From: Bacteroides thetaiotaomicron VPI-5482
GTDB lineage: Bacteria > Bacteroidota > Bacteroidia > Bacteroidales > Bacteroidaceae
Assembly (NCBI RefSeq): GCF_000011065.1
Contig: NC_004663.1
Span: 682,001-746,000, forward strand
Direction of reading: 5' to 3'
DNA length: 64,000 nt
The notes under the pieces were generated by a model that worked only from the letters and a program-made list of their open reading frames with translations, was not told the origin of the DNA and searched no databases. Below are positions 8,250 through 17,493 of this stretch, in pieces. Position 1 is the first letter of the stretch. Each line of letters opens with the position of its first letter. The position numbers and the translations under genes are program-made.

Positions 8250-11200
8250 ATGAAAGAAAATATAAAGAAAGTATTGCTGCTGGGTTCCGGTGCCTTGAAA
8301 ATCGGTGAAGCCGGTGAGTTTGACTATTCCGGTTCGCAGGCACTCAAAGCCTTGAAAGAAGAAGGGATTGAAACCATTCTTATCAATCCGAATATTGCTA
8401 CCGTACAGACATCCGAAGGAGTGGCAGATCAAATTTACTTCCTTCCGGTCACTCCGTATTTTGTAGAGAAAGTAATCCAGAAAGAAAAGCCGGAAGGTAT
8501 TATGCTGGCATTCGGCGGACAGACCGCGCTGAATTGTGGAGTTGCTTTATATAAAGAAGGAATCCTTGAAAAGTATAATGTAAAAGTACTCGGTACTCCC
8601 GTACAAGCCATTATGGATACGGAAGACCGTGAACTCTTTGTACAGAAACTGAACGAAATCAATGTCAAGACCATTAAAAGTGAAGCTGTAGAAAATGCGG
8701 AAGATGCCCGTCGTGCAGCGAAGGAATTGGGATATCCGGTCATTGTCCGTGCGGCTTATGCGCTGGGTGGCTTGGGCTCCGGTTTCTGTGACAATGAAGA
8801 GCAACTGGATGTACTGGTAGAAAAAGCCTTTTCTTTTTCTCCGCAAGTGTTGGTGGAAAAATCGCTTCGGGGGTGGAAAGAAGTCGAATACGAAGTCGTC
8901 CGCGACCGCTTCGACAACTGTATTACAGTTTGTAATATGGAGAACTTTGACCCACTGGGGATTCATACCGGTGAGTCTATCGTTATTGCTCCGTCTCAAA
9001 CACTGACCAACAGTGAATATCATAAACTTCGTGAACTGGCTATCCGTATTATCCGCCACATCGGTATTGTCGGCGAATGTAATGTACAGTATGCTTTCGA
9101 CCCCGAATCGGAAGATTATCGCGTCATCGAAGTAAATGCCCGTCTTTCCCGTTCCTCGGCCCTGGCCTCTAAGGCAACCGGATATCCGTTGGCATTCGTG
9201 GCTGCCAAACTGGGACTCGGCTACGGACTCTTCGACTTGAAGAACTCGGTGACAAAGACTACTTCTGCTTTCTTCGAACCGGCTTTGGACTATGTGGTAT
9301 GTAAGATTCCACGTTGGGACTTGGGAAAATTCCATGGTGTAGACAAGGAACTGGGTTCTTCCATGAAGTCGGTAGGTGAAGTGATGGCAATCGGACGTAC
9401 TTTTGAAGAAGCTATTCAGAAGGGCCTCCGTATGATCGGACAGGGAATGCACGGATTCGTGGAAAACAAAGAACTAGTAATCCCTGATATTGACAAAGCA
9501 CTCCGCGAACCGACCGATAAACGTATTTTTGTGATCTCAAAAGCCTTCCGTGCAGGATACACCATCGATCAGGTGCATGAACTGACGAAGATTGACAAAT
9601 GGTTCCTTCAGAAGTTGATGAATATAATGAAGACTTCGGAAGAAATGCACGAATGGGGAAATAATCATAAACAGATTGCCGATCTGCCTGTGGAACTGCT
9701 TCGCAAGGCTAAAGTTCAGGGCTTTTCCGATTTCCAGATTGCCCGTGCTATCGGTTATGAAGGTGATATGGAAAATGGAAGCCTGTATGTCCGCAAGTAT
9801 CGTAAGGCTGCCGGTATCCTTCCGGTGGTAAAACAGATCGATACACTGGCTGCCGAATATCCGGCGCAGACCAATTATCTGTATCTGACCTATAGCGGAG
9901 TGGCAAACGATGTACATTATCTGGGTGACCATAAATCCATTGTCGTATTGGGTTCCGGTGCCTACCGTATCGGTTCTTCTGTAGAGTTTGACTGGTGCGG
10001 TGTGCAGGCTCTGAATACCATTCGCAAGGAAGGTTGGCGCAGTGTTATGATCAACTATAATCCGGAAACGGTATCTACAGACTATGACATGTGCGACCGT
10101 CTCTACTTTGATGAACTGACATTCGAACGGGTAATGGATATTCTTGAGCTGGAAAATCCGCATGGTGTCATCGTATCTACCGGTGGTCAGATTCCGAATA
10201 ATCTTGCTTTGCGTCTGGATGCCCAGAACATTCACATACTGGGAACAAGTGCTCAGAGCATCGACAATGCTGAAGACCGTGAAAAGTTCTCAGCAATGCT
10301 CGACCGTATTGGCGTGGATCAACCACGCTGGCGTGAGTTGACATCGCTGGAGGATATCAATGAGTTTGTCGATGAAGTTGGTTTCCCGGTTCTTGTTCGT
10401 CCGTCTTATGTGCTTTCGGGTGCTGCGATGAATGTCTGCTCCAATCAGGAAGAGCTTGAACGCTTCCTGAAACTGGCTGCCAATGTATCAAAGAAGCATC
10501 CGGTGGTAGTAAGCCAGTTTATCGAACATGCGAAGGAGGTAGAAATGGATGCTGTGGCGCAGAATGGCGAAATCATAGCCTATGCAATCAGCGAACATAT
10601 TGAGTTTGCCGGTGTACACTCCGGTGATGCCACTATTCAGTTTCCGCCTCAGAAGTTGTATGTGGAAACTGTCCGTCGCATCAAACGCATCAGCCGTGAG
10701 ATTGCCAAGGCATTGAATATTTCCGGTCCGTTCAACATCCAATACCTGGCAAAAGATAATGATATTAAGGTAATCGAATGTAATCTGCGTGCCAGCCGTT
10801 CTTTCCCGTTTGTCAGCAAAGTGCTGAAGATAAACTTCATTGAGCTGGCAACCAAAGTGATGCTGGGTCTTCCTGTGGAGAAACCGGAAAAGAATCTCTT
10901 TGAACTGGACTATGTGGGAATTAAGGCTTCGCAGTTCTCTTTCAACCGTTTGCAGAAAGCTGACCCTGTATTGGGAGTGGATATGGCTTCTACAGGTGAG
11001 GTCGGCTGTATCGGAAGTGACACTTCCTGTGCCGTACTGAAAGCCATGCTGTCTGTCGGCTACCGTATTCCTAAAAAGAACATCCTGCTTTCTACGGGTA
11101 CAATGAAGCAGAAGGCTGATATGATGGATGCAGCACGTATGTTGGTAAACAAGGGATACAAACTCTTTGCAACCGGCGGTACTCATAAAACCTTTGCTGA

Positions 11201-11477
11201 GAACGGCATTGAAAGTACGCTTGTCTACTGGCCGAGTGAAGAAGGACATCCGCAGGCATTGGAAATGCTTCATAATAAGGAAATTGACATGGTAGTCAAT
11301 ATCCCGAAGAACCTGACTGCCGGAGAACTGGACAATGGATATAAAATCCGTCGCGCGGCTATCGACCTGAACGTGCCGTTGATAACGAACGCCCGTCTGG
11401 CAAGTGCATTTATCAATGCTTTCTGTACGATGACCGTTGATGATATTGCCATCAAGAGCTGGGAAGAGTATAAGTAA
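8250..11477 (+). CDS. carB: Carbamoyl-phosphate synthase large subunit
   Basis: The synthetase subunit joins bicarbonate, ammonia from CarA and two ATP to make carbamoyl phosphate. At 1,075 residues it is almost the same length as the E. coli enzyme. It contains two homologous ATP-grasp halves; each begins with a GSGxxxIG loop (LLGSGALKIGEAGEFDYSG near residue 11 and VVLGSGAYRIGSSVEFDWCG near 568). The C-terminal MGS-like allosteric domain is from about residue 940 (LLSTGTMKQKADMMDAARML). No truncation is seen. It is the last gene of the glmS-purF-carA-carB run and is followed 32 bp later by an intrinsic terminator. Confidence 0.98.
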   Translation: MKENIKKVLLLGSGALKIGEAGEFDYSGSQALKALKEEGIETILINPNIATVQTSEGVADQIYFLPVTPYFVEKVIQKEKPEGIMLAFGGQTALNCGVALYKEGILEKYNVKVLGTPVQAIMDTEDRELFVQKLNEINVKTIKSEAVENAEDARRAAKELGYPVIVRAAYALGGLGSGFCDNEEQLDVLVEKAFSFSPQVLVEKSLRGWKEVEYEVVRDRFDNCITVCNMENFDPLGIHTGESIVIAPSQTLTNSEYHKLRELAIRIIRHIGIVGECNVQYAFDPESEDYRVIEVNARLSRSSALASKATGYPLAFVAAKLGLGYGLFDLKNSVTKTTSAFFEPALDYVVCKIPRWDLGKFHGVDKELGSSMKSVGEVMAIGRTFEEAIQKGLRMIGQGMHGFVENKELVIPDIDKALREPTDKRIFVISKAFRAGYTIDQVHELTKIDKWFLQKLMNIMKTSEEMHEWGNNHKQIADLPVELLRKAKVQGFSDFQIARAIGYEGDMENGSLYVRKYRKAAGILPVVKQIDTLAAEYPAQTNYLYLTYSGVANDVHYLGDHKSIVVLGSGAYRIGSSVEFDWCGVQALNTIRKEGWRSVMINYNPETVSTDYDMCDRLYFDELTFERVMDILELENPHGVIVSTGGQIPNNLALRLDAQNIHILGTSAQSIDNAEDREKFSAMLDRIGVDQPRWRELTSLEDINEFVDEVGFPVLVRPSYVLSGAAMNVCSNQEELERFLKLAANVSKKHPVVVSQFIEHAKEVEMDAVAQNGEIIAYAISEHIEFAGVHSGDATIQFPPQKLYVETVRRIKRISREIAKALNISGPFNIQYLAKDNDIKVIECNLRASRSFPFVSKVLKINFIELATKVMLGLPVEKPEKNLFELDYVGIKASQFSFNRLQKADPVLGVDMASTGEVGCIGSDTSCAVLKAMLSVGYRIPKKNILLSTGTMKQKADMMDAARMLVNKGYKLFATGGTHKTFAENGIESTLVYWPSEEGHPQALEMLHNKEIDMVVNIPKNLTAGELDNGYKIRRAAIDLNVPLITNARLASAFINAFCTMTVDDIAIKSWEEYK

Positions 11478-11509
11478 GAAATAATAAATTGTTGTATAAT
11501 AAGTTGGAA

Positions 11510-11545
11510 AAGTCGTTCCCGTGCATTCGGGGGCGGCTTTTTTTT
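11510..11545 (+). terminator. Intrinsic terminator after carB
   Basis: A 12-bp stem, AAGTCGTTCCCG with CGGGGGCGGCTT (three G-U pairs), closes a six-base loop and is followed by a run of T. It ends the glutamine-enzyme operon. Confidence 0.85.
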
Positions 11546-11562
11546 ATGAATTTCTGTTTTTG

Positions 11563-11645
11563 GGATGGTGTCACTATAAGCATGGGATAGTGTCACTATC
11601 CTGTCAGTATGCTTACACTATCCTTCCTGTATAGTGTCACTATCT
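11563..11645. repeat. 22-bp tandem array A (four palindromic units)
   Basis: There are four copies of the odd palindrome ATAGTG-N-CACTAT or close variants, with centres at 11571, 11593, 11615 and 11637, that is, spaced exactly 22 bp. Units 2 and 4 are perfect (ATAGTGTCACTAT); unit 1 has one change and unit 3 (ATGCTTACACTAT) has a degenerate left half. The array lies between the carB terminator and the mannose-1-phosphate guanylyltransferase gene. A second four-unit array of the same period is at 52217-52295. Confidence 0.85.
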
Positions 11646-11732
11646 TTTTTTAATGTCTATAAGTTGCATGATTGGACAAATTGGTGTAAATTGCGCAATT
11701 ATTTCACAAATATTCTAAAACAGGGGAGTAAT

Positions 11733-12785
11733 ATGAGCATGGATAATCATATCGTAATTATGGCTGGTGGCATTGGTAGTCGTTTTTGGCCGATGAGTAC
11801 ACCGGAATGTCCCAAGCAATTTATTGATGTAATGGGATGCGGGCGTACGTTGATTCAACTGACTGCTGATCGTTTTGATGGCGTCTGTCCACGGGAAAAT
11901 GTGTGGGTAGTGACGTCCGAGAAATATATTGATATCGTCCGGGAGCAATTGCCGGAGATTCCTGAAAGCAATATCCTTGCAGAGCCTTGTGCACGAAACA
12001 CTGCTCCCTGCATCGCCTATGCTTGCTGGAAAATCAAGAAAAAACATCCGAACGCCAATGTGGTGGTGACTCCGTCGGATGCATTGGTTATCAATACAGG
12101 TGAATTCCGCCGGGTAGTAGAGAAAGCACTTCGTTTTACTGACAACAGCAGTGCTATCGTAACGCTGGGTATCAAACCGACTCGCCCGGAAACCGGATAT
12201 GGATATATTGCTGCCGGAGATCAGATCATGACTGATAAAGAGATTTTTACGGTAGATGCATTCAAGGAAAAACCGGACAGGGAGACTGCCGACAGATATC
12301 TGGCCGAGGGTAACTACTTCTGGAATGCAGGAATTTTTGTTTGGAATGTGCGTACTATCACTTCCGTGATGCGTGTATATGCTCCGGGCATAGCGCAAAT
12401 CTTCGATCGTATTTTCCCCGATTTCTATACGGAGAAGGAAAATGAAACGATTAAAAAGCTGTTCCCTACCTGCGAAGCTATTTCCATAGACTATGCCGTA
12501 ATGGAAAAAGCACAGGAAATCTATGTACTTCCGGCTTCTTTCGGTTGGTCGGACTTGGGGACCTGGGGAGCGCTCCGCGGACTGTTGCCACAAGATAAAT
12601 CCGGAAATGCTACGGTAGGGGCCGATGTCCGTTTGTACGAAAGCAAGAACTGCATCGTACATACCAGTGAAGAGAAACGGGTCGTTATTCAGGGTCTGGA
12701 TGGATATATCATTGCTGAGAAAGATAATACACTGTTGATTTGTAAACTGGATGAAGAACAGCGGATAAAGGAGTTTTCAAAGTAA
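11733..12785 (+). CDS. manC: Mannose-1-phosphate guanylyltransferase
   Basis: Forms GDP-mannose from mannose-1-phosphate and GTP, a precursor for fucose and mannose in capsule and O-glycans. It is a single-domain enzyme of 350 residues without the C-terminal phosphomannose isomerase domain found in bifunctional AlgA/ManC. The nucleotidyltransferase signature MAGGIGSRFWPMSTPECPKQF is at the N-terminus, and FVEKPD-like FKEKPD and WNAGIF follow. An upstream in-frame start at 11634 would add 33 unconserved residues. The ATG at 11733 is preferred because it is preceded by AGGGGAG, a rare good ribosome binding site here, and begins directly before the conserved domain. The upstream region holds repeat array A. 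Confidence 0.93.
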   Translation: MSMDNHIVIMAGGIGSRFWPMSTPECPKQFIDVMGCGRTLIQLTADRFDGVCPRENVWVVTSEKYIDIVREQLPEIPESNILAEPCARNTAPCIAYACWKIKKKHPNANVVVTPSDALVINTGEFRRVVEKALRFTDNSSAIVTLGIKPTRPETGYGYIAAGDQIMTDKEIFTVDAFKEKPDRETADRYLAEGNYFWNAGIFVWNVRTITSVMRVYAPGIAQIFDRIFPDFYTEKENETIKKLFPTCEAISIDYAVMEKAQEIYVLPASFGWSDLGTWGALRGLLPQDKSGNATVGADVRLYESKNCIVHTSEEKRVVIQGLDGYIIAEKDNTLLICKLDEEQRIKEFSK

Positions 12786-12788
12786 TCC

Positions 12789-13682
12789 TTAATTCTTTTG
12801 ATATTCCTGAGGCGTCATTCCGGTCATTCGTTTGAAAAACTTGCTGAAGAAAGACGGATTGGGAAAGTTTAATTCATCTGATATCTGATAAACAAGGCGG
12901 TTGCTATGTTTTAGCAATACTTTAGCCTCTAGTATAATGGACTGGTTTATCCAGTCCATTACTGTTTGCTGGCTGGTTTGCCGGATTACAGTGTTCAGAT
13001 AACGGGGAGTGAGACAAAGTTTATTCGCATAGAAACTGACATTCCGCTCTGTCTTGCTATAGGTGTTGACCAAAGAAATGAGGCGCTGAAAAATGTCGTT
13101 TTGATGGGTTAATGGACTGAGTTCGGCCTGCCCTTTGCTTTTGGCTATATACTCTATATTATATAGTAATCCTACCAGTAAATGCTGAATGACCTCTTTT
13201 CTGAATACAGGTTCTTGCAATACACTCCACATGACCGTCACAAAATTCTCTATCTGTATTTGTTCTTCGGTAGACAGTGGAAACAGGAGATTTTTCTTTT
13301 GTTGGAGGAAATGGGTGAAGAATTCTTCCTTTCCGGATATCGGCAGAAAGTTCAGGTCTACTGCCATCATGTGAGCATCAAAATCGTGAGATACTTCTAT
13401 GATTTGTATGATAGAGTTGGGAGCTATCAGGGATATATGGTCGGGCAGGAAAATATATTCGATCAGATTGATTAAAACACGTGCCGAGCCATTAGTGACA
13501 ATAGCAATACGGCCTTCCTGTAGCCGGTACGGTTGTCCGACACTGAAGATAGTCGTTTCCATTTTAGAGAAACTTGTCACAAATCCGAATTCGGCATTGA
13601 TGAAGCGAAATTCGTTGTGACGTACTATATTTATATCCTTCAACAGTTGGAGGCCTAATTCCATCGGTTTCTTCTGTTCCAT
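12789..13682 (-). CDS. AraC family transcriptional regulator
   Basis: A 297-residue DNA-binding regulator. The C-terminal third (about residues 200-297) is an AraC-type double helix-turn-helix ending with the family signature (NFPNPSFFSKFFKRMTGMTPQEYQKN). The N-terminal part looks like a cupin-type sensor domain, but the ligand is not evident. It is transcribed divergently from the TolC/HlyD/ABC exporter operon with 155 bp between start codons, so it probably controls that operon. A minus-strand -7 element TATCTTTG is at 13709-13702, about 20 bp before the start codon. The stop codon is three bases from the end of the manC gene on the other strand. Confidence 0.93.
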   Translation of the reverse strand: MEQKKPMELGLQLLKDINIVRHNEFRFINAEFGFVTSFSKMETTIFSVGQPYRLQEGRIAIVTNGSARVLINLIEYIFLPDHISLIAPNSIIQIIEVSHDFDAHMMAVDLNFLPISGKEEFFTHFLQQKKNLLFPLSTEEQIQIENFVTVMWSVLQEPVFRKEVIQHLLVGLLYNIEYIAKSKGQAELSPLTHQNDIFQRLISLVNTYSKTERNVSFYANKLCLTPRYLNTVIRQTSQQTVMDWINQSIILEAKVLLKHSNRLVYQISDELNFPNPSFFSKFFKRMTGMTPQEYQKN

Positions 13683-13805
13683 TTTCTCAGTTCTTTTCCG
13701 GCAAAGATAAGAAATAGCCCTTGAATCTTCTCTTTTTTTAGGATGAATCGAACTATTGGGACATATTTTCCAACTATCAGAATGTGAAACTATTACTTAA
13801 AGGTC

Positions 13806-13813
13806 TATCTTTG
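13806..13813 (+). promoter_or_regulatory. -7 element of the exporter operon
   Basis: TATCTTTG matches TAnnTTTG and lies 25 bp before the ATG at 13838. It lies downstream of the upstream in-frame ATG at 13784, which argues against that earlier start. No TTTG at standard spacing is present, which fits an activator-dependent promoter. Confidence 0.6.
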
Positions 13814-13837
13814 TCTTTTGAAGAATTCATAGAAAAA

Positions 13838-15112
13838 ATGCGTATGAAAAGAATTATTTTTAGTCTTTCGCTTTTACTGTTCATGCCCGGAATGTATGGG
13901 CAGACCGGGCATATAACATTAGAAGAATGTCAGCAAAAAACGCAGGATAACTATCCGTTGGTGCGTCAATATGATTTAGTGGAGAAGACGAAAGAATATA
14001 ATCTGGAAAATGCGGCGAGGGGATACTTGCCTCAGTTTGCTCTTTCGGCAAAGGCGTCTTATCAAAGTGATGTGACGGAGTTACCCATTGCCATTCCCGG
14101 TGTGGATATCAAAGGGATGGCCAAAGACCAGTATCAGGTGATGCTGGAGTTACAGCAACAGATATGGGATGGCGGAGGAATCCGGATGCAGAAGAAAAAG
14201 GCTACGGCGGAAGCGGAGATTGACAGGGAAAAGTTGAACGTCGATATGTATGCGTTGAATGGCCGTGTGAATGATCTGTATTTTGGAATCCTGATGTTGG
14301 ATGAGCAGTTGGCTCAGAATGCCTTGCTGCAAGATGAACTGGGACGGAACTTCCGTCAGATTACAGCTTATGTGGAAAATGGAATAGCCAATCAGGCCGA
14401 TCTGGATGCTGTGAAAGTGGAGCAGTTGAATACCCGTCAGAAAAGGGTGGAACTGACTTCTTCCCGTATGGCCTATTTGAAGATGCTTTCGTTATTGATG
14501 GGAGAGGTGCTTTCGCCGGAGACAGTATTGGAGAAGCCTGTTCCTCAAAACGAATTGTCGGCTGTCAGTGAGATTCGCCGACCGGAACTGTCGTGGTTTG
14601 ACGCACAGGGAGCCGGTTTGCAGGTACAAGAGAAAGCCTTGAATGTGCGCCATCTTCCTCATTTCGGATTGTTTGTGCAGGGAGCTTACGGTAATCCGGG
14701 ATTAAATATGCTGAAGAATGAATTTTCTCCTTATTATATTGCAGGTGTCCGGCTTTCATGGAATTTCGGAAGTCTGTATACGTTGAAGAATGACCGTCGG
14801 GTGATTGAAAACAAACGGCAGCAACTGGACAGCAATCGGGATGTGTTTCTTTTTAATACGAGACTGGAAATGACGCAGCAGGATCAGTCTGTCCGTTCGT
14901 TGGAGAAGCAGATGCAGGATGATGATGAAATTATCCGGTTGCGTACGAATATTCGTCGGGCTGCGGAAGCCAAAGTTGCGAATGGTACGTTGACAGTAAC
15001 AGAAATGCTCAGAGAACTCACGAATGAGAGTCTTGCCCGTCAGGCGAAGGCAATGCATGAGATTCAACGGTTGATGGGTATCTATCAATTGAAATATACT
15101 ACTAATCATTAA
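13838..15112 (+). CDS. TolC family outer membrane efflux protein
   Basis: Outer-membrane channel component of a tripartite exporter. From the ATG at 13838 it has 424 residues, with a signal peptide (MRMKRIIFSLSLLLFMPGMYGQ) and then the TolC start motif ITLEECQQ. Long amphipathic helical stretches and two repeats typical of OEP proteins follow. The earlier in-frame ATG at 13784 precedes the promoter -7 element and would bury the signal peptide, so it is rejected. It is the first gene of a five-gene operon (TolC, HlyD, fused ABC ATPase, two ABC-2 permeases). The substrate is unknown; antibiotic or bile-salt export is a plausible inference. Confidence 0.92.
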   Translation: MRMKRIIFSLSLLLFMPGMYGQTGHITLEECQQKTQDNYPLVRQYDLVEKTKEYNLENAARGYLPQFALSAKASYQSDVTELPIAIPGVDIKGMAKDQYQVMLELQQQIWDGGGIRMQKKKATAEAEIDREKLNVDMYALNGRVNDLYFGILMLDEQLAQNALLQDELGRNFRQITAYVENGIANQADLDAVKVEQLNTRQKRVELTSSRMAYLKMLSLLMGEVLSPETVLEKPVPQNELSAVSEIRRPELSWFDAQGAGLQVQEKALNVRHLPHFGLFVQGAYGNPGLNMLKNEFSPYYIAGVRLSWNFGSLYTLKNDRRVIENKRQQLDSNRDVFLFNTRLEMTQQDQSVRSLEKQMQDDDEIIRLRTNIRRAAEAKVANGTLTVTEMLRELTNESLARQAKAMHEIQRLMGIYQLKYTTNH

Positions 15113-15128
15113 TAAAAATCTGTCAGAT

Positions 15129-16043
15129 ATGAAACGAATGACAAAAATAGGAATATACGGGATGGCAGTATGGATGCTTTCTGCCTGTGGAAACGGAACG
15201 CCCGATTATGATGCAACAGGAACCTTTGAAGCTACGGAAGTGATCGTTTCCGCCGAAGCAGCGGGAAAACTGCTGCAACTGGAAGTGGAAGAAGGAACAA
15301 GATTGAAAGCCGGCGAAGAAGTAGGGCTGGTAGATACTGTCCAGCTATATCTGAAAAAGTTGCAACTGGAAGCAAGCATGAAATCGGTGGAAAGCCAGCG
15401 TCCCGATCTGGCCAAACAGATAGCCGCTACCAAACAGCAAATTACTACAGCGCAAAGGGAAAAGAAGCGGGTAGAGAACCTGCTTGCTGCCGGAGCTGCC
15501 AATCAGAAACAACTGGATGACTGGGATGCACAGGTAACCTTGCTTCAGCAGCAGTTGATTGCTCAGGAATCCTCATTGATGAAGAGTACGAACAGTCTGA
15601 CGGAACAGGGGAATTCGGTCAGTATACAAGTGGCACAGGTAGAAGACCAGTTGAACAAGTGCCATATTCAGTCGCCTATTGAAGGTACGGTACTGGCAAA
15701 ATATGCGGAAGGGGGAGAACTGGCATCCGTTGGCAAACCGTTGTTTAAAGTGGGTGAGGTAGACCGGATGTATTTGCGGGCTTATGTTACTTCAGAGCAA
15801 TTGTCCCAAGTGAAATTGGGGGATAAAGTGACGGTGTATTCCGATTATGGAAATTCGGAACAGAAAGCCTATCCCGGTGTGGTCACTTGGATTTCGGACC
15901 GTTCGGAGTTTACCCCCAAAACGATTCTGACTAAAAATGAACGTGCCAATCTGGTATACGCAGTGAAGATTGCCGTGAAAAATGACGGTTCGTTGAAGAT
16001 TGGTATGTATGGAGGTGTGGTATGGAAAAAGGAGAACCCATAG
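15129..16043 (+). CDS. HlyD/MFP periplasmic adaptor lipoprotein
   Basis: Membrane fusion protein linking the inner-membrane ABC exporter to the TolC-like channel. It has 304 residues with a lipobox LSAC (Cys20). A biotinyl-lipoyl-like domain is split around a coiled-coil hairpin (about residues 75-175, rich in Q, K and E). A beta-barrel part follows (about 200-290), including the typical IQSPIEGTVLAKYAEGGE segment. It overlaps the next gene by 22 bp, which suggests translational coupling. Confidence 0.93.
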   Translation: MKRMTKIGIYGMAVWMLSACGNGTPDYDATGTFEATEVIVSAEAAGKLLQLEVEEGTRLKAGEEVGLVDTVQLYLKKLQLEASMKSVESQRPDLAKQIAATKQQITTAQREKKRVENLLAAGAANQKQLDDWDAQVTLLQQQLIAQESSLMKSTNSLTEQGNSVSIQVAQVEDQLNKCHIQSPIEGTVLAKYAEGGELASVGKPLFKVGEVDRMYLRAYVTSEQLSQVKLGDKVTVYSDYGNSEQKAYPGVVTWISDRSEFTPKTILTKNERANLVYAVKIAVKNDGSLKIGMYGGVVWKKENP

Positions 16044-17491
16044 TCGTTGTAAAGGAAATCAGCAAGAGCTACGGGAAAGTAGAGGCACTGAAAGAGGTTT
16101 CTTTTGCGGTAGAGCAGGGAGAAGTTTTCGGGCTGATCGGTCCTGACGGGGCGGGGAAGAGTACCTTATTCCGCATCCTGACCACTTTACTGTTGGCTGA
16201 TAAAGGTACGGCAACTGTCAACGGACTGGATGTGGTGACGGATTACAAACAGATTCGTACGAAAGTAGGATATATGCCCGGACGGTTCTCGCTTTATCAG
16301 GACCTTTCCGTAGAAGAGAATCTGGAATTTTTTGCTACGGTATTTCATACGTTGATACAGGAAAACTATGATTTGATTAAAGATATTTATCAGCAGATCG
16401 AGCCTTTTAAAAAAAGAAGGGCAGGCGCTTTGTCGGGAGGTATGAAGCAGAAGCTGGCATTGAGCTGTTCCCTGATTCATAAACCTGATATTTTATTTCT
16501 GGATGAACCGACTACGGGTGTAGATCCTGTGTCTCGGAAAGAATTTTGGCAGATGCTCCGTAATTTGAGAAAACAGGGGATTACGATCATTGTTTCCACT
16601 CCTATTATGGATGAGGCTCGTCAATGCGACCGGATTGCTTTTATTAATCACGGGCAGGTGCACGGAATCGATACGCCCGAACGGATTCTTCAGAAGTTTG
16701 CTTCCATTCTTTGTCCGCCACCCTTGGAACGGGAGGAGGCGCAACAGATGGCAGCTCCTGTTATCGAGGTGGAGCAGCTGACCAAATCCTTCGGACATTT
16801 TACGGCAGTCGATCATATCTCTTTTCAAGTGCAGCGGGGAGAAATTTTCGGTTTTCTTGGAGCCAATGGAGCAGGTAAGACGACTGCGATGCGTATGCTT
16901 TGCGGATTGAGCCGTCCGACTTCGGGAGTAGGAAAGGTGGCAGGCTATGACATCTTTCGGGAAGCCGAACAAGTCAAAAGGCATATCGGATATATGAGTC
17001 AGAAATTCTCTTTGTATGAGGATCTTAAAGTCTGGGAGAATATCCGTCTCTTTGCCGGAATTTATGGGATGAAGGAGATGGAGATTGAAGAAAAGACAGA
17101 TGAATTGTTAGAACGCCTGGGATTTGCAGACGAACGGGATACGTTGGTGAAAAACCTTCCTTTGGGTTGGAAACAGAAACTGGCCTTTTCTGTCTCTATC
17201 TTCCATGAGCCGAAAATAGTCTTCCTTGATGAACCGACCGGAGGAGTTGATCCTGCTACTCGCAGGCAGTTCTGGGAGCTGATTTATCAGGCTGCCGATC
17301 GTGGAATCACTGTATTTGTTACCACACACTATATGGATGAAGCGGAATATTGCAACCGGATATCGATTATGGTGGACGGCCAGATCAAGGCACTGGATAC
17401 GCCGGCCCGGCTGAAAGAACAGTTTGGTGTGGAGACAATGGATGATGTGTTTCAACAACTTGCCCGCCATGCGGTGCGTAAAGCGGATTGA
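16022..17491 (+). CDS. Fused dual ABC transporter ATPase (YbhF-like)
   Basis: Two nucleotide-binding domains in one 489-residue chain that powers the export system. Domain 1: Walker A GPDGAGKST (residues 40-48), signature LSGGMKQK, Walker B LFLDEPTTGVDP. Domain 2: Walker A GANGAGKTT (about 281), Walker B VFLDEPTGGVDP, and H-loop TTHYMDEAE. The second signature reads LPLGWKQK instead of LSGGQ, and the first domain has a STPIMDEA sequence where the switch His is expected. The two sites are therefore probably asymmetric, with one weak or inactive. It overlaps the HlyD gene by 22 bp. Confidence 0.95.
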   Translation: MEKGEPIVVVKEISKSYGKVEALKEVSFAVEQGEVFGLIGPDGAGKSTLFRILTTLLLADKGTATVNGLDVVTDYKQIRTKVGYMPGRFSLYQDLSVEENLEFFATVFHTLIQENYDLIKDIYQQIEPFKKRRAGALSGGMKQKLALSCSLIHKPDILFLDEPTTGVDPVSRKEFWQMLRNLRKQGITIIVSTPIMDEARQCDRIAFINHGQVHGIDTPERILQKFASILCPPPLEREEAQQMAAPVIEVEQLTKSFGHFTAVDHISFQVQRGEIFGFLGANGAGKTTAMRMLCGLSRPTSGVGKVAGYDIFREAEQVKRHIGYMSQKFSLYEDLKVWENIRLFAGIYGMKEMEIEEKTDELLERLGFADERDTLVKNLPLGWKQKLAFSVSIFHEPKIVFLDEPTGGVDPATRRQFWELIYQAADRGITVFVTTHYMDEAEYCNRISIMVDGQIKALDTPARLKEQFGVETMDDVFQQLARHAVRKAD

Positions 17492-17493
17492 TT

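Noticed and set aside
11563..11645. Array A considered as a CRISPR
   Set aside because: The palindrome itself is the repeat, the period is 22 bp with no room for unique spacers of normal length, and there are no cas genes.
11634..11732. Upstream start of the mannose-1-phosphate guanylyltransferase
   Set aside because: The added residues are not conserved, the start lies in repeat array A, and the ATG at 11733 has a good ribosome binding site.
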